Source of the DNA: an uncultured Ruminococcus sp.
Lineage (GTDB): Bacteria; Bacillota; Clostridia; RUG12999
NCBI GenBank assembly: GCA_902784805.1
Contig: CACZWD010000019.1
Coordinates: 1-39,771, forward strand
DNA length: 39,771 nt
Direction: 5' to 3'
The position numbers and the translations under genes are program-made. The notes beneath the pieces were generated by a model. The model worked only from the letters and a program-made list of their open reading frames with translations, searched no databases and was not told where the DNA came from. Positions 15,533-24,951 of the stretch are shown piece after piece (position 1 is the stretch's first letter; every line of letters begins with the position of its first letter).

Positions 15533-16828
15533 TTACTTTTCAACTATTCTTTCACAGCCGCCCATATAAGGCTGAAGCGCTTTCGGAATTTTTACACTGT
15601 ATTTTTCTCCGTCAAATTCAAGGTTGTTTTCAAGAAAAGCTATAAGCATCCTCGGCGGAGCGACAACCGTATTATTTAATGTATGCGCAAGATATTTTTC
15701 TCCGTTCTCACCCTTAACTCTTATGCCGAGCCTTCTTGCCTGGGCGTCTCCGAGGTTTGAGCATGAGCATACCTCAAAATATTTCTGCTGTTTCGGTGAC
15801 CACGCCTCAACGTCATAGGATTTGACTTTAAGGTCGGCAAGGTCGCCGGTGCAGCATTCAAGAGTGCGGACGGGGATATCCATTGAGCGGAACAGCTCTA
15901 CGCTGTAGCTCCACATTTTGTTAAACCAATCCATGCTTTCTTCGGGCTTACACACAACTATCATTTCCTGCTTTTCAAACTGATGTATGCGGTATATGCC
16001 TCTTTCTTCAATTCCGTGAGCGCCTTTTTCCTTGCGGAAACACGGTGAGTAGCTTGTAAGCTTAAGCGGAAGGGCGCTTTCGGGGGTTATCGTGTCAATA
16101 AATTTACCTATCATAGAATGTTCGCTTGTACCTATAAGGTACAAATCCTCACCTTCTATTTTATACATCATAGCGTCCATTTCTTCAAAGCTCATAACGC
16201 CGGTTACAACGTTACTTCTTATCATAAACGGAGGTATGCAATAGGTAAAGCCTTTGTTTATCATAAAATCGCGCGCGTATGAAAGAACTGCGCTGTGAAG
16301 TCTTGCGATATCACCCATAAGATAGTAAAAGCCCTCGCCCGAAACTTTTCCTGCCGCTTCTTTATCAATACCGTTAAATTTAGCCATTATATCCGTATGG
16401 TACGGGATTTCAAAATCGGGCTTCGTTTTTTCACCAAACTGCTCAACCTCAACGTTCTCCTCATCATTTCTGCCAACCGGAACAGAAGGGTCAACAATGT
16501 TCGGAATTTTCATCATAACATCTTTAAGCCGCGTTTCAAGCTCGCCTTCTTTAATTTCAAGCTCTTTAAGCTCGTCCGCCTGAGCATTAACCTGTTTTTT
16601 TATTTCTTCCGCTTCGTCACGCCTTCCTTGTCCCATAAGCGCGCCTATCTGCTTGCTGAGCTTGTTACGGTTTGCCCGAAGCTCACTTGCGCGGTTATTT
16701 GCATCACGCTTTTCGTCGTAAAGGGCTATTGCCTCATCAACAAGCGGAAGCTTGCTATCCTTAAACTTTTTTTTAATATTTTCCTTTACAATATCCGGAT
16801 TGTCCTTTATAAACTTTATATCCAACAT
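15533..16828 (-). CDS. serS: Serine--tRNA ligase
   Basis: A 431-residue class II aminoacyl-tRNA synthetase. Residues 1-110 form the coiled-coil tRNA-binding arm (Lys/Glu-rich, starting MLDIKFIKDNPDIVKENIKK). The catalytic domain shows motif 2 (FRKEKGAHGIEERGIYRIHQ), EKQEMIVV and motif 3 (NNTVVAPPRMLIAFLEN). The reading frame extends 18 codons further upstream, but AAGAGG before ATG 16828 and the family start fix the true N-terminus. It has its own promoter and I see no T-box in the 55-base leader, although many Firmicutes regulate serS that way. Confidence 0.97.
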   Translation of the reverse strand: MLDIKFIKDNPDIVKENIKKKFKDSKLPLVDEAIALYDEKRDANNRASELRANRNKLSKQIGALMGQGRRDEAEEIKKQVNAQADELKELEIKEGELETRLKDVMMKIPNIVDPSVPVGRNDEENVEVEQFGEKTKPDFEIPYHTDIMAKFNGIDKEAAGKVSGEGFYYLMGDIARLHSAVLSYARDFMINKGFTYCIPPFMIRSNVVTGVMSFEEMDAMMYKIEGEDLYLIGTSEHSMIGKFIDTITPESALPLKLTSYSPCFRKEKGAHGIEERGIYRIHQFEKQEMIVVCKPEESMDWFNKMWSYSVELFRSMDIPVRTLECCTGDLADLKVKSYDVEAWSPKQQKYFEVCSCSNLGDAQARRLGIRVKGENGEKYLAHTLNNTVVAPPRMLIAFLENNLEFDGEKYSVKIPKALQPYMGGCERIVEK

Positions 16829-16863
16829 ATTTATTGCCTCTTTTCTGAATAATACATGGATAT

Positions 16864-16892
16864 ATTTTAACATATTCTTCAAATTTTGTCAA
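16864..16892 (-). promoter_or_regulatory. Promoter of serS
   Basis: Minus strand: TTGACA (16892-16887), 17-base spacer, TAAAAT (16869-16864), 36 bases upstream of the serS start. Confidence 0.8.
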
Positions 16893-16992
16893 TACAAAAC
16901 ACTGTTTGATTTTTCCTATTTTTAAATTTGCACAAAAAAAAGGCTGCTTTTTTACAATTATTGTATTTTTAGCCGAAAATAATGATTTCCTA

Positions 16993-17021
16993 TTTACTTT
17001 TTGCGTTTTTTGTTGTATAAT
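16993..17021 (+). promoter_or_regulatory. Promoter of the arg operon
   Basis: TTTACT (16993-16998), 17-base spacer, TATAAT (17016-17021), 54 bases before the argC start. The -35 is weak; the -10 is embedded in an ARG-box-like palindrome. Confidence 0.65.
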
Positions 17022-17058
17022 TATTCATACAGTTAGAGGCAAAACTAATTTTTATTCA
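17014..17058 (+). promoter_or_regulatory. Two ARG-box-like ArgR operator candidates
   Basis: TGTATAATTATTCA (17014-17027) matches the ARG box core TGAATWWWWATTCA with one mismatch and covers the -10 hexamer. CTAATTTTTATTCA (17045-17058) matches with two mismatches, centred 31 bases (about three helical turns) downstream. Binding of an arginine repressor here would block initiation of argCJBD. No argR gene is in the window. Confidence 0.6.
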
Positions 17059-17074
17059 TTTAGGATGTGTTTTT

Positions 17075-18010
17075 ATGCAAAAAATTTTTATTGACGGAAG
17101 CGCCGGTACAACAGGTCTTAAAATATTTGACAGACTTGCCTGCCGCAGTGATATTGAGCTTATAACCTTGACGGACGCCGACAGAAAAAATCCTTTAAAA
17201 CGCTCCGAAGCGCTCAACTCCGCGGATATTGCTTTTTTGTGTTTGCCCGACACCGCCGCGGCAGAAGCCGTAAGTTTTTTGAAAAACGAACATACTTGCC
17301 TGATTGATACTTCCACAGCTCACAGAACTTCCCCCGAATGGGTTTACGGTTTCCCGGAGCTTGCCAAAAGTTTTGAAAACAAAATAAAAACATCAAAAAG
17401 AATAGCCGTTCCCGGCTGTCACGCAAGCGGTTTTACAGCGCTTGTTTTTCCGCTTATAAAAAACGGATTTATTTCCTCCGACACGCTTTTAACCTGCCAT
17501 TCGCTTACAGGTTACAGCGGAGGCGGCAAAAAAATGATTGCGCAGTACGAACTTGAAAAGGATAATCCGCTTCTTAAAGCGCCGAGACAATACGGTATTT
17601 CGCAGCTTCACAAGCATTTAAAAGAAATGACCGCTATAAGCGGGCTTAAAAACGTCCCTGCGTTTTGCCCGATTGTCGCTGATTTTTACAGCGGTATGGA
17701 GGTCACCGTTCCTCTGTTCGCGTCACAGCTTACCGGCGGCAAAACGATTGATAATATAAAAGAGCTTTACTCCGAAACATATTCAAAAAATGCTATTGTA
17801 AAATATACCGAAGCTTCCGACGAGGAAGGCTTTTTATCGGCGGCGAAGCTTTCGGGCAAGGACACTATGGAAATTGCCGTTTACGGCAATTCCGACCGCA
17901 TTTTGCTGACCGCAAGATATGATAATCTCGGCAAAGGCGCTTCCGGCGCGGCGCTTGAATGTATGAATCTTGTAATGGGAGAGTCCCCCGAAACCGGACT
18001 TGTTATTTAA
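17075..18010 (+). CDS. argC: N-acetyl-gamma-glutamyl-phosphate reductase, short (type 2) form
   Basis: A 311-residue NADP-dependent reductase, third step of arginine synthesis. The Rossmann start FIDGSAGTTG (about 5-14) and the catalytic cysteine in AVPGCHASGF (about 113) are clear, with HSLTGYSGGGKKM and VTVPLF downstream. The length and the FIDGSAGTTGL start match the short ArgC group (about 310) rather than the 345-residue type. AGGATG precedes the ATG. It is the first gene of argC-argJ-argB-argD. Confidence 0.96.
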   Translation: MQKIFIDGSAGTTGLKIFDRLACRSDIELITLTDADRKNPLKRSEALNSADIAFLCLPDTAAAEAVSFLKNEHTCLIDTSTAHRTSPEWVYGFPELAKSFENKIKTSKRIAVPGCHASGFTALVFPLIKNGFISSDTLLTCHSLTGYSGGGKKMIAQYELEKDNPLLKAPRQYGISQLHKHLKEMTAISGLKNVPAFCPIVADFYSGMEVTVPLFASQLTGGKTIDNIKELYSETYSKNAIVKYTEASDEEGFLSAAKLSGKDTMEIAVYGNSDRILLTARYDNLGKGASGAALECMNLVMGESPETGLVI

Positions 18011-18067
18011 AATTCATTTTTCTTGTTTCCAACTAAAAAAGCTTTTACAGAAAGGTATGACTTAAAT

Positions 18068-19279
18068 ATGGATATAGTAAACGGCGGCGTTTGCGCCGCG
18101 AAAGGTTTCACGGCAAACGGAGTACACTGCGGCATACGCCGCAACCGCACAAAAAAAGACCTGGCGCTTATAGTAAGCGAAGTTCCGGCGACAACATCTG
18201 CCGTATATACAACAAATCTTGTTAAGGGCGCGCCGATAAAGCTTAACCAAAAACATCTTGAAAACCATACTGCGCAGGCTATTATATGCAACAGCGGCAA
18301 CGCGAACACCTGTAACGCGAACGGTATGGAAATTGCCGAAGAAATGGCGGAACTTGTGCATAAATATACAAAAATAAAAAAAGAAGATGTTGTTGTAGCC
18401 TCCACCGGCGTTATCGGTCAACCGCTTGATATTACTCCCATTGCCGATAATATGGAAAAACTTGTAAAAGGTCTCGGTGACAGAAGCAAGGACGCGGCGC
18501 ATGCCATTATGACAACCGATACGGAGCTTAAAGAAATCGCGTTAAGCTTTAATATAGGCGGCAAAACCTGTCACATAGGCGGAATCGCAAAAGGTTCGGG
18601 AATGATCCACCCCAATATGGCAACAATGCTTGTGTTCATAACCTCTGACGTCTCAATTTCTCCCGAAATGCTTGACAAGGCACTTAAAAGCGATATAAAA
18701 GAAACCTTCAATATGCTCAGTATTGACGGCGATACTTCAACAAATGATATGGTTGTTGTTATGGCAAACGGGCTTGCCGGAAACGAAACCATAACGGGCG
18801 AAGGCGAAGCTTTTAATGAATTTGCCAAGGCTCTCAACACTGTAAATATATGGCTGTGCCGTAAAATTGCCGCGGACGGCGAAGGGGCAAGCAAGCTGCT
18901 TGAATGTAATGTGAGCGGCGCAGACAGCCTTGACATTGCCAAAAAAGCGGCAAAATCGGTAATCTGCTCCTCACTTTTAAAAGCGGCAATGTTCGGAGCG
19001 GACGCGAACTGGGGACGTGTACTCTGTGCAATAGGTTACTGCGGTGCCGATATTGACGTATCAAAAATTGCCGTCAGCTTTAAATCCTCAAAAGGCGAAA
19101 TTCTTGTTTGCGCAAACGGCGCGGGTGTTGACTTTTCGGAAGAAAAAGCAAAGGAAATTCTGCTTGAAAACGAAATTGAAATTAACGTTCGCCTTGGATG
19201 CGGCAGCTTTTCTTCAACAGCCTGGGGCTGCGACCTTACATATGACTATGTAAAAATAAACGGCGATTACAGAACTTAA
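18068..19279 (+). CDS. argJ: Bifunctional glutamate N-acetyltransferase / ornithine acetyltransferase
   Basis: A 403-residue enzyme that recycles the acetyl group from N-acetylornithine to glutamate. The self-cleavage site is KGSGMIHPNMATML: the chain is cut between Ala and Thr, leaving Thr as the nucleophile of the beta chain. Upstream are ICNSGNANTC and VVVASTGVIGQ, and the C-terminal AWGCDLTYDYVKINGDYRT is the family end. The frame is open back to 18023, but ATG 18068 (MDIVNGGVCAAKGFTANGV) fits the family start; AAAGG lies about 12 bases upstream. Presence of ArgJ with ArgB implies the cyclic acetyl pathway. Whether it also makes acetylglutamate from acetyl-CoA cannot be seen. Confidence 0.96.
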   Translation: MDIVNGGVCAAKGFTANGVHCGIRRNRTKKDLALIVSEVPATTSAVYTTNLVKGAPIKLNQKHLENHTAQAIICNSGNANTCNANGMEIAEEMAELVHKYTKIKKEDVVVASTGVIGQPLDITPIADNMEKLVKGLGDRSKDAAHAIMTTDTELKEIALSFNIGGKTCHIGGIAKGSGMIHPNMATMLVFITSDVSISPEMLDKALKSDIKETFNMLSIDGDTSTNDMVVVMANGLAGNETITGEGEAFNEFAKALNTVNIWLCRKIAADGEGASKLLECNVSGADSLDIAKKAAKSVICSSLLKAAMFGADANWGRVLCAIGYCGADIDVSKIAVSFKSSKGEILVCANGAGVDFSEEKAKEILLENEIEINVRLGCGSFSSTAWGCDLTYDYVKINGDYRT

Positions 19280-19298
19280 GAAAAAGGAAGTAAGAATT

Positions 19299-20153
19299 AT
19301 GGATATAACCAATGCTCAAAGGGCAAGAGTGCTTGTACACGCTCTCCCGTACATAAAAAAATACAACGGGAAAATTGTAGTTATAAAATACGGCGGCAAC
19401 GCCATGCAAAGCGAAAAACTTAAAAATTCCGTTATGGGTGATATTGTTCTTTTATCGCTTATAGGCGCAAAAGTCGTGCTTGTTCACGGCGGCGGTCCCG
19501 AAATCACCGATATGCTTAATCTTATGGGCAAAAAAACGGAATTTGTAAACGGACTTCGGGTAACCGACGAGGAAACAGCGCAGGCGGCGCAAATGGTGCT
19601 TGCCGGAAAAATAAACAAAAGCCTTGTAAACCTTATATTAAAAAAAGGCGGCAATGCCGTAGGTCTTTGCGGTATTGACGGCAGAATTTTTGAATCAAAA
19701 AAGCTTAGTGAGGAGCTTGGCTTTGTGGGTGAAATTACAAAAGTCAACTCTGCTCTGGTTTCCGATGTGCTTGAAAAAGGATATATCCCCGTTGTCGCGA
19801 CAGTCGGCTGTGACAAAGAAGGCAACGTATATAATATAAACGCCGATACAGCAGCGGCACGTCTGGCGGGAGCGCTTGGAGCGGAGAGCTTAATATCAAT
19901 GACCGATATAAGCGGCATACTGCGTGACAAAGACGACCCTTCCTCTCTTATACCGAAAATCACTCTTGAGGAAGCGCCGAAGCTTATTGAATCAAATATA
20001 ATAAGCGGCGGTATGATACCCAAAATAAACTGCTGCACCGACGCTATAAACTGCGGCGTAAAAAAAGTCTTTATAATAGACGGTACCGTTCCGCACTCGC
20101 TTTTAATAGAAACGCTTACCGATGAAGGTATCGGCACAATGTTTGTAAAATAA
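19299..20153 (+). CDS. argB: Acetylglutamate kinase
   Basis: A 284-residue amino acid kinase that phosphorylates N-acetylglutamate. Signature motifs are VIKYGGNAM (about 28-36), LVHGGGPEITDML (about 61-73), GLCGIDGRIF and NINADTAAARLAGALGAE, with SGGMIPKINCCTDAI near the C-terminus. An N-terminal helix (NAQRARVLVHALPYIKKYN) resembles the arginine-sensitive hexameric form, suggesting feedback inhibition. AAGGAAG precedes the ATG; it sits 19 bases after argJ. Confidence 0.97.
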   Translation: MDITNAQRARVLVHALPYIKKYNGKIVVIKYGGNAMQSEKLKNSVMGDIVLLSLIGAKVVLVHGGGPEITDMLNLMGKKTEFVNGLRVTDEETAQAAQMVLAGKINKSLVNLILKKGGNAVGLCGIDGRIFESKKLSEELGFVGEITKVNSALVSDVLEKGYIPVVATVGCDKEGNVYNINADTAAARLAGALGAESLISMTDISGILRDKDDPSSLIPKITLEEAPKLIESNIISGGMIPKINCCTDAINCGVKKVFIIDGTVPHSLLIETLTDEGIGTMFVK

Positions 20154-20171
20154 CCGAAAGGATGCGCCTTT

Positions 20172-21332
20172 ATGGATATTAAAAAAATTGATTCCGAATT
20201 TATTGCGAACACTTATAACCGTTTCCCGTTACAGGTATGTAAAGGAAACGGCAGCCTTTTATATGACGAAGCCGGTAAAGAGTATATTGATATGGGCAGC
20301 GGCATCGCAGTAAACACTTTCGGGCTTTGCGATGAGAAGTGGCAGGCGGCGGTGACGCATCAGCTTTCGGCTTTTCAGCATACCTCCAATCTTTATTACT
20401 CGGAGCCGTGCGCCGTTCTTGCCGAAATGATATGCAAAAAAACCGAAATGAGCAAGGTTTTCTTTGGCAATTCCGGAGCGGAAGCAAACGAATGCGCGAT
20501 AAAAACCGCCAGAAAATACGCGGCTGAAACAAAAGGCAGTGAGTATTATACAATAGTAACTCTTAAAAACAGCTTTCACGGCAGAACTCTCGCAACGCTT
20601 GCCGCAACGGGACAGGACGTTTTTCATAAAGATTTTCTGCCTCTTACAAAAGGCTTTGTTTACGCAAGCGCTAACGACTGCGAAGATTTGCGCCGCGTTA
20701 TTAAAGAAAACAAATGTGCCGCGATAATGTTTGAGTGCGTACAGGGAGAAGGCGGCGTTTTACCGCTTGAAAGGTCGTTTGTTGATGAAATACGCAGGCT
20801 TGCCGCCGAAAACGGACTTCTTGTAATATGCGATGAGGTACAGACAGGCAACGGCAGAAGCGGAAAATTATACTCATATATGCATTACGGAATAAAGCCT
20901 GATATTTTTACAACCGCAAAAGGTCTTGGCGGCGGATTGCCGATAGGCGCGGCGGTACTCGGTAAAAAAGTCGAAAATGTTTTAACTCCCGGCACTCACG
21001 GCTCAACCTTTGGCGGCAACCCGATATGCTGCGCCGGGGCAATAAGTATTCTTGAGCGTCTTGATGAAAATTTACTTTCCGAAGTAAAGAAAAAATCAGA
21101 ATATATTATAAATGAGCTGAAAAACGCTGACGGTATCGAAAACATAACCGGTCTTGGGCTTATGCTCGGTATAAAAACGAAAAAACCTGCCGCCGAGGTA
21201 ATAAAAAAATGTATGGAAGGCGGCGTGCTTTGTCTTTCCGCGAAGGATAAAGTACGGTTGCTCCCGGCATTGAACATTCCGCAGAATTTACTTGAAAAAG
21301 CGGTTGATACCATTAAAAAAGCTATCAAATAA
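20172..21332 (+). CDS. argD: Acetylornithine aminotransferase
   Basis: A 386-residue class III PLP-dependent aminotransferase. The PLP site shows GNSGAEANECAIKTARKY, FHGRTLATLAATG, CDEVQTGNGRSGKLY and the Schiff-base lysine in TTAKGLGGGLPIGA (about 243). HGSTFGGNP follows. Length is normal. It ends the argCJBD cluster; argF, argG, argH and carA/B are not present, so carbamoylation and later steps are encoded elsewhere. The ribosome binding site is AAAGGATG. Confidence 0.95.
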   Translation: MDIKKIDSEFIANTYNRFPLQVCKGNGSLLYDEAGKEYIDMGSGIAVNTFGLCDEKWQAAVTHQLSAFQHTSNLYYSEPCAVLAEMICKKTEMSKVFFGNSGAEANECAIKTARKYAAETKGSEYYTIVTLKNSFHGRTLATLAATGQDVFHKDFLPLTKGFVYASANDCEDLRRVIKENKCAAIMFECVQGEGGVLPLERSFVDEIRRLAAENGLLVICDEVQTGNGRSGKLYSYMHYGIKPDIFTTAKGLGGGLPIGAAVLGKKVENVLTPGTHGSTFGGNPICCAGAISILERLDENLLSEVKKKSEYIINELKNADGIENITGLGLMLGIKTKKPAAEVIKKCMEGGVLCLSAKDKVRLLPALNIPQNLLEKAVDTIKKAIK

Positions 21333-21401
21333 TTAATCGGTCTGTGATAAAATGCATAGAGACATAGAAAAGGTGTAGGGGCGTATAATATCCGCCTCTA
21401 C

Positions 21402-21458
21402 GATAAACTGAGTTGGAAGCGGGCGGCAATCTGCCGCCCGCTTCCAACTCAGTTTATC
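21402..21458. repeat. Perfect 27-bp stem hairpin repeat downstream of argD
   Basis: GATAAACTGAGTTGGAAGCG plus GGCGGCA (21402-21428) is followed by ATC and the exact complement (21432-21458). No T tract follows directly, so it is not a typical intrinsic terminator, although it could end argCJBD transcripts or stabilise their 3' end. Just upstream, GTAGGGGCGTATAATATCCGCCTCTA is itself a partial inverted repeat, so this 206-base interval looks like a small repeat element. Whether other copies exist in the genome cannot be judged from one window. Confidence 0.8.
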
Positions 21459-21488
21459 TGCTTAAGCACTATTTTCTCTTCGCCCCCC

Positions 21489-21536
21489 AAAAAAGGGGGG
21501 CTGTGATAAAAACTATTTTGTCACAACCCCTTTTTA
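21489..21536 (-). terminator. Terminator after the CapD/FlaA1-type gene
   Basis: Minus strand: GGGG-T-TGTGA stem (21530-21521) pairing with TCACA-G-CCCC (21506-21497), followed by TTTTTT (21494-21489). A second hairpin with arms CCCCCC and GGGGGG and a loop of six As overlaps its end. Confidence 0.75.
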
Positions 21537-21538
21537 AA

Positions 21539-23437
21539 CTAATTAGCTTGTTCAATTTGTTCCTGATTTTCTTTAACCTTATTCTTTTTACGGCGGACGT
21601 ATGTCGGCACAACATCGGCAAGCACGTCCTTTATAAGCTCGTCATTATCTATTGTCATAGCTTCTTCAAGCTTTGCAAGAGATTTTTTAAGTGTTTCCAT
21701 ATTTATAAATATCGGGTGCCCGATAAATATTTTACTGTTTTCTGTGCTTACAAGCCCTTCTTCATCCATAAGAAGCTCTTCATAAAGCTTTTCACCAGGC
21801 CTAAGTCCAGTAATTTTTATATCTATATCTTCAAACGGTTTAAGACCTGAAAGCCTTATAAGATTAAGCGCAAGGTCATATATTTTAACAGGCTGCCCCA
21901 TATCAAGTACAAAAATCTCTCCGCCCTTCGCGTAACACATAGCCTGAAGCACAAGCTGTGCCGCTTCGGGAATTGTCATAAAAAAACGAGTAATATCTTT
22001 ATGCGTAACTGTTATAGGTTTATGCTCCTCAATCTGCTTTTTAAACAAAGGAATAACCGAGCCGTTACTTCCAAGCACATTTCCAAACCTTACGGCAACA
22101 AATTCCGTTTCGCTTATTTCCTGCATTGATTGTACTATCATTTCGCATATACGTTTTGTGGCGCCCATTACGTTTGTCGGATTAACCGCTTTATCGGTAG
22201 ATATAAGAACCATTTTACGGACGCCGCACTCATCTGATGCTCTTGCGACATTATATGTTCCAAAAACATTATTTTTTATTGCCTCACCCGGATTATATTC
22301 CATAAGCGGAACGTGTTTATGAGCCGCCGCGTGAAAAACAATTTCAGGTCTGTAATGTTTAAAAACTTTTACAAGTTTATCATAATCACGCACAGAACCA
22401 ATAATAACACGAAGCTCTATCATAGGATATTTTGTAGTAAGTTCATTTTGCAGCTCATAGACATTATTTTCGTATATATCAAGCACTATAAGCATTTTTG
22501 GTCCGTGTCTGACAACCTGTCTGCAAAGCTCAGAACCAATTGAGCCTCCGCCACCCGTAACAAGAATTACCTTGTTATTTATTTCATCGACAATCTGCTC
22601 GTCATTAAGCTTTATTTCTTTCCTGGGTAACAAGTCCTCAATTTTAACCTGTCTTATATGATGCGATGCATCGGCATGTAAGGTTTCACCGTTTATCATT
22701 TCATCAAGTGAAGGAATTGTCTTTACCGAAAGCCCTGTTTTTGAACAAATACTGTAAACTTTACTGCGAATTTCCGCGTTTGCGCTCGGTATCGCCATTA
22801 TGATTTCCTTAATCTTGTTTTCAGAACAAATTTTTTCTATATCTTTATATGTGCCGAGTATCTTTTTACCGTCAATGAACATTCCGACTTTATTTTCGTC
22901 CTCATCAACTATTCCGCAAACTTCATATTTGCTTGTTTTGCTGTTCGCTATTGAACGTATAATCCAGCCGCCTTCATCACCGGCTCCTACAATTAAAACA
23001 CTTATTTTTGAGCGGGTGTCGCCGGAACTTGATATGCCGTAATACATAAAACGAAGCATAACCCTTACCCCGACAGTAAGCGACGTAACAAAAATTATTG
23101 AAAGAACGTTTGTTTTTACGTCAAGCAAAACCGCCTCCGAAAAAGCTACCGACAAAACAACAATGACCACACCCGCAATCGCGGAATATATAATCATCCA
23201 AAGAAAATATCTTGTTGTAGAAAATTGTATTATATTGTTGTATATCTTACCGATAACATAAGCAAGTATATATATAATCTCTGTCGTAACAAGATTAATA
23301 ACAAACGCCGGACTAGCGATAATTGCCCTTACTTCCGAAAACAAATGTATAAAACCAATTGAAATTAAAAACGAAAAACCTATCAGAATAACATCTATAA
23401 AAAGCATAATCTTATTCTGTTTGCTTGCCTTTTCCAT
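21539..23437 (-). CDS. Membrane-bound nucleotide-sugar 4,6-dehydratase/epimerase (CapD/FlaA1/WbpM type)
   Basis: A 632-residue protein of surface-polysaccharide synthesis. Residues about 1-140 contain four transmembrane helices. A first Rossmann-like domain (VLIVGAGDEGGW, about 150) is followed by the catalytic short-chain dehydrogenase domain with VILVTGGGGSIGSELCRQ (about 290). The active-site region is STDKAVNPTNVMGATKR, where Met replaces the usual Tyr of YxxxK, as in FlaA1/WbpM enzymes that act on UDP-GlcNAc. No glycosyltransferase is adjacent. AAAGGGGAT precedes the ATG, and it lies 41 bases behind glyS, so co-transcription is possible. Confidence 0.92.
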   Translation of the reverse strand: MEKASKQNKIMLFIDVILIGFSFLISIGFIHLFSEVRAIIASPAFVINLVTTEIIYILAYVIGKIYNNIIQFSTTRYFLWMIIYSAIAGVVIVVLSVAFSEAVLLDVKTNVLSIIFVTSLTVGVRVMLRFMYYGISSSGDTRSKISVLIVGAGDEGGWIIRSIANSKTSKYEVCGIVDEDENKVGMFIDGKKILGTYKDIEKICSENKIKEIIMAIPSANAEIRSKVYSICSKTGLSVKTIPSLDEMINGETLHADASHHIRQVKIEDLLPRKEIKLNDEQIVDEINNKVILVTGGGGSIGSELCRQVVRHGPKMLIVLDIYENNVYELQNELTTKYPMIELRVIIGSVRDYDKLVKVFKHYRPEIVFHAAAHKHVPLMEYNPGEAIKNNVFGTYNVARASDECGVRKMVLISTDKAVNPTNVMGATKRICEMIVQSMQEISETEFVAVRFGNVLGSNGSVIPLFKKQIEEHKPITVTHKDITRFFMTIPEAAQLVLQAMCYAKGGEIFVLDMGQPVKIYDLALNLIRLSGLKPFEDIDIKITGLRPGEKLYEELLMDEEGLVSTENSKIFIGHPIFINMETLKKSLAKLEEAMTIDNDELIKDVLADVVPTYVRRKKNKVKENQEQIEQAN

Positions 23438-23478
23438 ACTACTTTATCCCCTTTGCAGTATTTTTTAGACGTATTAAT

Positions 23479-24870
23479 TTAAAAAACTATTTTCTTTCCA
23501 ATATAATCGTTAAGCTCCGAAATTTTTACTCTTTCTTGCTCCATTGTATCTCGGTCACGTACAGTTACGCAGCCATCATTTTCGCTATCAAAATCATAAG
23601 TTACACATAGTGGTGTGCCGATTTCATCCTGTCTGCGGTATCTTTTGCCTATGCTGCCCGCGTCGTCATATTCACACATAAAGTCCTTAGCAAGCATATC
23701 ATATACTTTTTCCGCGCCTTCTCCAAGCTTTTTTGAAAGCGGAAGCACAGCGGCTTTATACGGTGCGAGCGCCGGGTGAAGATGCAATACCACTCTTGTG
23801 TCGTTGTCGCCGACTGTTTCCTCATCATACGCTTCGATAAGAAAAGCAAGCGTTACACGGTCGGCGCCGAGCGACGGCTCTATTACATAAGGAATATATT
23901 TTTCATTTGTAAACGGGTCGGTATATTCCATACTTTCGCCGGAAACCTTCTGATGCTGAGTAAGGTCAAAATCCGTTCTGTCGGCAATGCCCCAAAGTTC
24001 GCCCCAGCCAAACGGGAACATAAACTCGAAGTCTGTTGTGGCGTTTGAATAATGACTCAGCTCTTCCGGGTCGTGGTCACGAAGGCGAAGATTTTCCTTG
24101 CTGATACCAAGGCTGTAAAGCCACTGCGCGCAAGTATCTTTCCAGTATGCAAACCATTCAAGGTCGGTACCCGGTTTACAGAAAAATTCAAGCTCCATTT
24201 GCTCAAACTCTCTTGTTCTAAAAGTAAAGTTACCCGGAGTAATTTCATTTCTGAAGGATTTACCTATCTGCCCGACACCGAAAGGCACTTTTTTTCTTGA
24301 GCTTCTCTGAATGTTTTTAAAGTTTACAAAAATGCCCTGCGCGGTTTCAGGACGAAGATATATTTCGGATTTTGTATCCTCTGTAACCCCCTGGAAGGTT
24401 TTAAACATAAGATTAAACTTACGTATATCTGTATAATTAAGCTTGCCGCATACAGGACAAACAATTTTGTGTTCATTTATATAATCCATCATACCTTTAT
24501 CGTCAAGCACGGCAGGATTAAAATCAATACCTTCTTTTGCGACATAATCTTCAATGAGCTTGTCCGCTCTGTGCCTTGTTTTACACTCTTTACAATCGGT
24601 AAGCGGATCGCTGAAACCGCCGATATGTCCCGACGCCACCCAGGTCTGCGGATTCATAAGTATTGCCGAATCAAGCCCAACATTATATTTGCTTTCCTGA
24701 ATAAATTTTTTCCACCAGGCTTTTTTAACATTATTTTTAAGCTCCACGCCAAGAGGTCCGTAATCCCATGTATTGGCAAGCCCGCCGTAAATTTCGGAGC
24801 CGGCGTATATTATGCCCCTGCTTTTAGAGAGCGCGACTATTTTTTCCATTGTTTTTTCTGTATTTTTCAT
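23479..24870 (-). CDS. glyS: Glycine--tRNA ligase, single-chain (alpha2) type
   Basis: A 463-residue class II synthetase of the archaeal/eukaryal-like dimeric type, used by many Firmicutes instead of the two-subunit GlyQ/GlyS. It begins [20 protein letters not shown] and [29 protein letters not shown] and motif 2 ([20 protein letters not shown]) follow, then [14 protein letters not shown] (motif 3) and the C-terminal anticodon-binding domain. The frame is open a further 25 codons upstream, but AAGGGATG before ATG 24870 and the family start decide. No T-box is visible. Confidence 0.96.
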   Translation of the reverse strand: MKNTEKTMEKIVALSKSRGIIYAGSEIYGGLANTWDYGPLGVELKNNVKKAWWKKFIQESKYNVGLDSAILMNPQTWVASGHIGGFSDPLTDCKECKTRHRADKLIEDYVAKEGIDFNPAVLDDKGMMDYINEHKIVCPVCGKLNYTDIRKFNLMFKTFQGVTEDTKSEIYLRPETAQGIFVNFKNIQRSSRKKVPFGVGQIGKSFRNEITPGNFTFRTREFEQMELEFFCKPGTDLEWFAYWKDTCAQWLYSLGISKENLRLRDHDPEELSHYSNATTDFEFMFPFGWGELWGIADRTDFDLTQHQKVSGESMEYTDPFTNEKYIPYVIEPSLGADRVTLAFLIEAYDEETVGDNDTRVVLHLHPALAPYKAAVLPLSKKLGEGAEKVYDMLAKDFMCEYDDAGSIGKRYRRQDEIGTPLCVTYDFDSENDGCVTVRDRDTMEQERVKISELNDYIGKKIVF

Positions 24871-24910
24871 ATGTAAGCATCCCTTCTTTATGTTTAATTC
24901 AGACAAATAT

Positions 24911-24939
24911 ATTTTACCATAAATATTGCTCACGGTCAA
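24911..24939 (-). promoter_or_regulatory. Promoter of glyS
   Basis: Minus strand: TTGACC (24939-24934), 17-base spacer ending in TGG, TAAAAT (24916-24911), 41 bases upstream of the glyS start. Confidence 0.75.
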
Positions 24940-24951
24940 GGGCAAAAGTTA

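Noticed and set aside
15533..16900. T-box expected upstream of serS
   Set aside because: The leader is only about 30 to 36 bases from the promoter to the start codon and has no GGGTGGCACCGC-like sequence.
19484..20212. 242-residue minus-strand open frame
   Set aside because: Shadow of argB with hydrophobic low-complexity composition; argB itself is unmistakable.
24871..24951. T-box expected upstream of glyS
   Set aside because: The interval is too short and lacks T-box motifs.
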